This document shows positions 14,128-15,160 of a stretch of 15,160 bases of DNA, piece by piece. This DNA comes from JBJXFK01 sp046155505 (GTDB lineage Bacteria > Planctomycetota > Phycisphaerae > UBA1845 > Fen-1342). A program made the translations under genes and the position numbers. The stretch is from positions 1-15,160 of the forward strand of contig JBJXFK010000172.1 of NCBI GenBank assembly GCA_046155505.1, given 5' to 3'. Position 1 is the first letter of the stretch; the number at the start of each line of letters is the position of its first letter. The notes under the pieces were generated by a model that was not told the origin of the DNA, searched no databases, and saw nothing but the letters and a program-made list of their open reading frames with translations.

Positions 14128-14340
14128 ACGATCGCGGATCGTGGACGAAACGCTGACTGGCACCAACGCCGGGGATCGCGACGTGCGGTGTTTGCAGTAT
14201 GACAACGACCAGCGCCTCTGGACGGTGATCCGCTCATCCTGCGGCTCGACGGCGGGCACGCCGAATCGCGAGTTCGCGCGCGAGTTTCGGTACGACCAGG
14301 ACGGCCGACAGCGGTACGTGGTCCGTGATCGCTCGCCGAG
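14128..14340 (+). pseudogene. RHS core fragment 3
   Basis: A third frame holds SRIVDETLTGTNAG, then CLQYDNDQRLWTVIRSSCG, then AREFRYDQDGRQRYVVRDRS. QYDNDQRLWTV and FRYDQDGRQRYVVRD are YD-repeat strings. The fragment begins right after the Ntn hydrolase stop and has no start of its own. Confidence 0.7.
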
Positions 14341-14397
14341 CAAGATGCTATTCTGCGTCAGAGGTTGGCATGGAATCTTCCCGCGATTCAGCGTTGA
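14341..14397 (+). pseudogene. Possible toxin-tail remnant of RHS cassette 3
   Basis: One frame over from RHS fragment 3, 18 codons read QDAILRQRLAWNLPAIQR and end at TGA (14395-14397). The last 28 bases overlap the next gene. This repeats the geometry seen at the two earlier cassettes. No toxin fold can be recognised in so short a piece. Confidence 0.35.
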
Positions 14398-14804
14398 ACG
14401 AACTCCGGGTAAGCTTGAGAATCGGCGGCGACGCGCTCGATCCCGACACAATCTCGCGAATGTTGAACGCTGTCCCCACGCATGCGCATCGAAAGGGGGA
14501 GGCTCGCACGGGTCGGATGGCGGGTAAGACGTGGCCGTCGGGGCTATGGTCGCTGCGAGTTGCGAAGGGGCAATCGCTTCGGGCCCAACTCGAATACTGC
14601 TTTAGCCTCCTCGAAGCGGCAAGCGTGGACAGTCGGCCCGAGTTTGTCGGCCTCCATCGCGATTTGTTCATCGGCGTGTTTCCGACCAAATCGCAATGCG
14701 GGTTCGCGTTGCAATCGGACTTGGTCGAGCGCGCCGGCCGGCTTGGGCTTGCGATCACGCTGGACATTTACGCGATCGGTGATGCCGATGCGGAAAGCGA
14801 ATAA
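14370..14804 (+). CDS. DUF4279 protein, candidate RHS immunity protein
   Basis: The 144-residue product matches DUF4279: LRVSLRIGGDALDPDTISRML (12-32), then PTHAHRKGE (36-44), SGLWSLRVAKGQSLRAQLEY (57-76), and a C-terminal G-F..QSDLVERAGRLGLAITLDIY segment (111-134). DUF4279 proteins are small cytoplasmic proteins often found next to polymorphic toxins and are thought to act as immunity proteins. The ATG at 14370 has GAGGT 6 bases upstream. The stop TAA is followed at once by RHS fragment 4 in the same frame, so the cassette boundary is sharp. The toxin it would block is gone apart from the short tail overlapping its start. Confidence 0.8.
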   Translation: MESSRDSALNELRVSLRIGGDALDPDTISRMLNAVPTHAHRKGEARTGRMAGKTWPSGLWSLRVAKGQSLRAQLEYCFSLLEAASVDSRPEFVGLHRDLFIGVFPTKSQCGFALQSDLVERAGRLGLAITLDIYAIGDADAESE

Positions 14805-14851
14805 CTCGGCAACCGCCTCTCGCGGACCGACCAAACGACCACGCCGGCGAC
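14803..14851 (+). repeat. RHS core fragment 4, direct copy of part of fragment 1
   Basis: These 49 bases match 12962-13010 at 44 positions. Both encode LGNRLSRTD then a TTTPAT end. The copy begins inside the DUF4279 stop codon and is cut off by the palindrome at 14850. The repeat pair brackets the whole three-cassette region and could mark where recombination added or removed cassettes. Confidence 0.85.
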
Positions 14852-15038
14852 CCGGGAACTTCCCAGGGCAAACGCATTCTGGATATTTGGCCGAGTCGAG
14901 AGTCTCGCGCTGCGGGACCGACCTCTGGTCGGTCTTTCTTTTGGCCCGAAATGGAATTGAAGAAAGACCGGTCGGAGACCGGTCCCCCAGCGCACGCTGC
15001 CTGAGTTCCCAGAATGCGTTTGCCCTGGGGACCCGGGT
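14850..15038. repeat. Nested palindromic element of about 190 bp (MITE-like)
   Basis: The outer arms share a perfect 21-bp match, CCCAGGGCAAACGCATTCT.. (14862-14882) with its complement at 15009-15029. ACCCGGG strings lie outside both (14850-14856, 15031-15037). The inner arms (14907-14940 and 14960-14993) pair at about 28 of 34 positions, and each contains a smaller palindrome of the GACCGACC/GGTCGGTC kind. There is no reading frame inside. It could be a non-coding mobile element or the end structure of the neighbouring insertion element. Confidence 0.8.
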
Positions 15039-15062
15039 CGGCGTCATGTTTGTGGGTGCTTT

Positions 15063-15160
15063 TCACGCCGCTGCCAGCGGCTTTGCGGCCCAGACGCCGT
15101 CCCAGTCGCCGTTGAGCCACGCCGTGCGAAGCGAGAGCACCGCCTGCGATCCGCGCTTCG
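15063..15160 (-). CDS. C-terminal end of a probable transposase (cut by window edge)
   Basis: On the minus strand the last 31 codons read KRGSQAVLSLRTAWLNG, then DWDGVWAAKPLAAA and a TGA at 15063. The AVLSLRTAWLNGDWD..W ending resembles the last helix of ISKra4-like transposases as I remember them. The piece is too short for certainty. An insertion sequence here would fit the fragmented state of the RHS region. It could also be an unrelated protein's C-terminus. Confidence 0.4.
   Translation of the reverse strand, partial: KRGSQAVLSLRTAWLNGDWDGVWAAKPLAAA

Overview
This is a GC-rich bacterial window, and the genes point to Planctomycetota, most likely a Phycisphaerae-like lineage. The placement is inferred from three things: a secreted HAF-repeat protein ending in a dockerin-like DVDGD / DFDDD tail, a FlgI-related lipoprotein with a HEAT-like insert, and intergenic palindromes of the 'GTGGCACCCGCT...AGCGGGTGCCAC' kind. 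No rRNA, tRNA or CRISPR array was seen.

Layout. Positions 1-95 hold the N-terminus of a glycosyltransferase (minus). Next come an OmpA/Pal-type lipoprotein with its own terminator (221-1020, minus) and a 680-base gap with little in it except the groES promoter. groES and a 76-aa companion follow (1704-2243, plus) and end at a strong two-way terminator. The minus strand then carries a toxin-first RelE/ParE-Phd pair (2429-3033), a Uma2-family nuclease (3237-3836) and a topoisomerase VI A subunit without its B partner (3894-5051). A SpoIIE/RsbU-type phosphatase (5480-6205, plus) converges on the HAF/dockerin protein (6489-7664, minus), with two large hairpins between them. Three more minus-strand genes follow: an M16 metallopeptidase (7941-9182), a two-domain nucleotide-kinase-like / deoxyribosyltransferase-like protein (9341-10537) and the FlgI-HEAT lipoprotein (10641-12533).

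The accessory part is 12620-15160. After a patch of 30-bp tandem repeats the plus strand becomes a mosaic. Short RHS (YD-repeat) core fragments alternate three times with small intact genes: a 96-aa unknown, an HslV-like Ntn hydrolase and a DUF4279 protein. Each small gene starts inside or directly on the last codons of a different-frame open stretch, as an immunity gene follows a toxin tail. A fourth RHS scrap, a near-duplicate of the first, follows and runs into a 190-bp nested palindrome. The window ends in the C-terminus of a probable transposase (minus). I read 12.8-14.85 kb as a decayed array of orphan RHS immunity cassettes. The HslV-like hydrolase in an immunity position is the most unusual item.

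The housekeeping genes (cell envelope, chaperonin, protease, flagellar) do not form one pathway. The only tight pairings are groES with its 76-aa partner, the toxin-antitoxin pair, and possibly top6A with the Uma2 gene.
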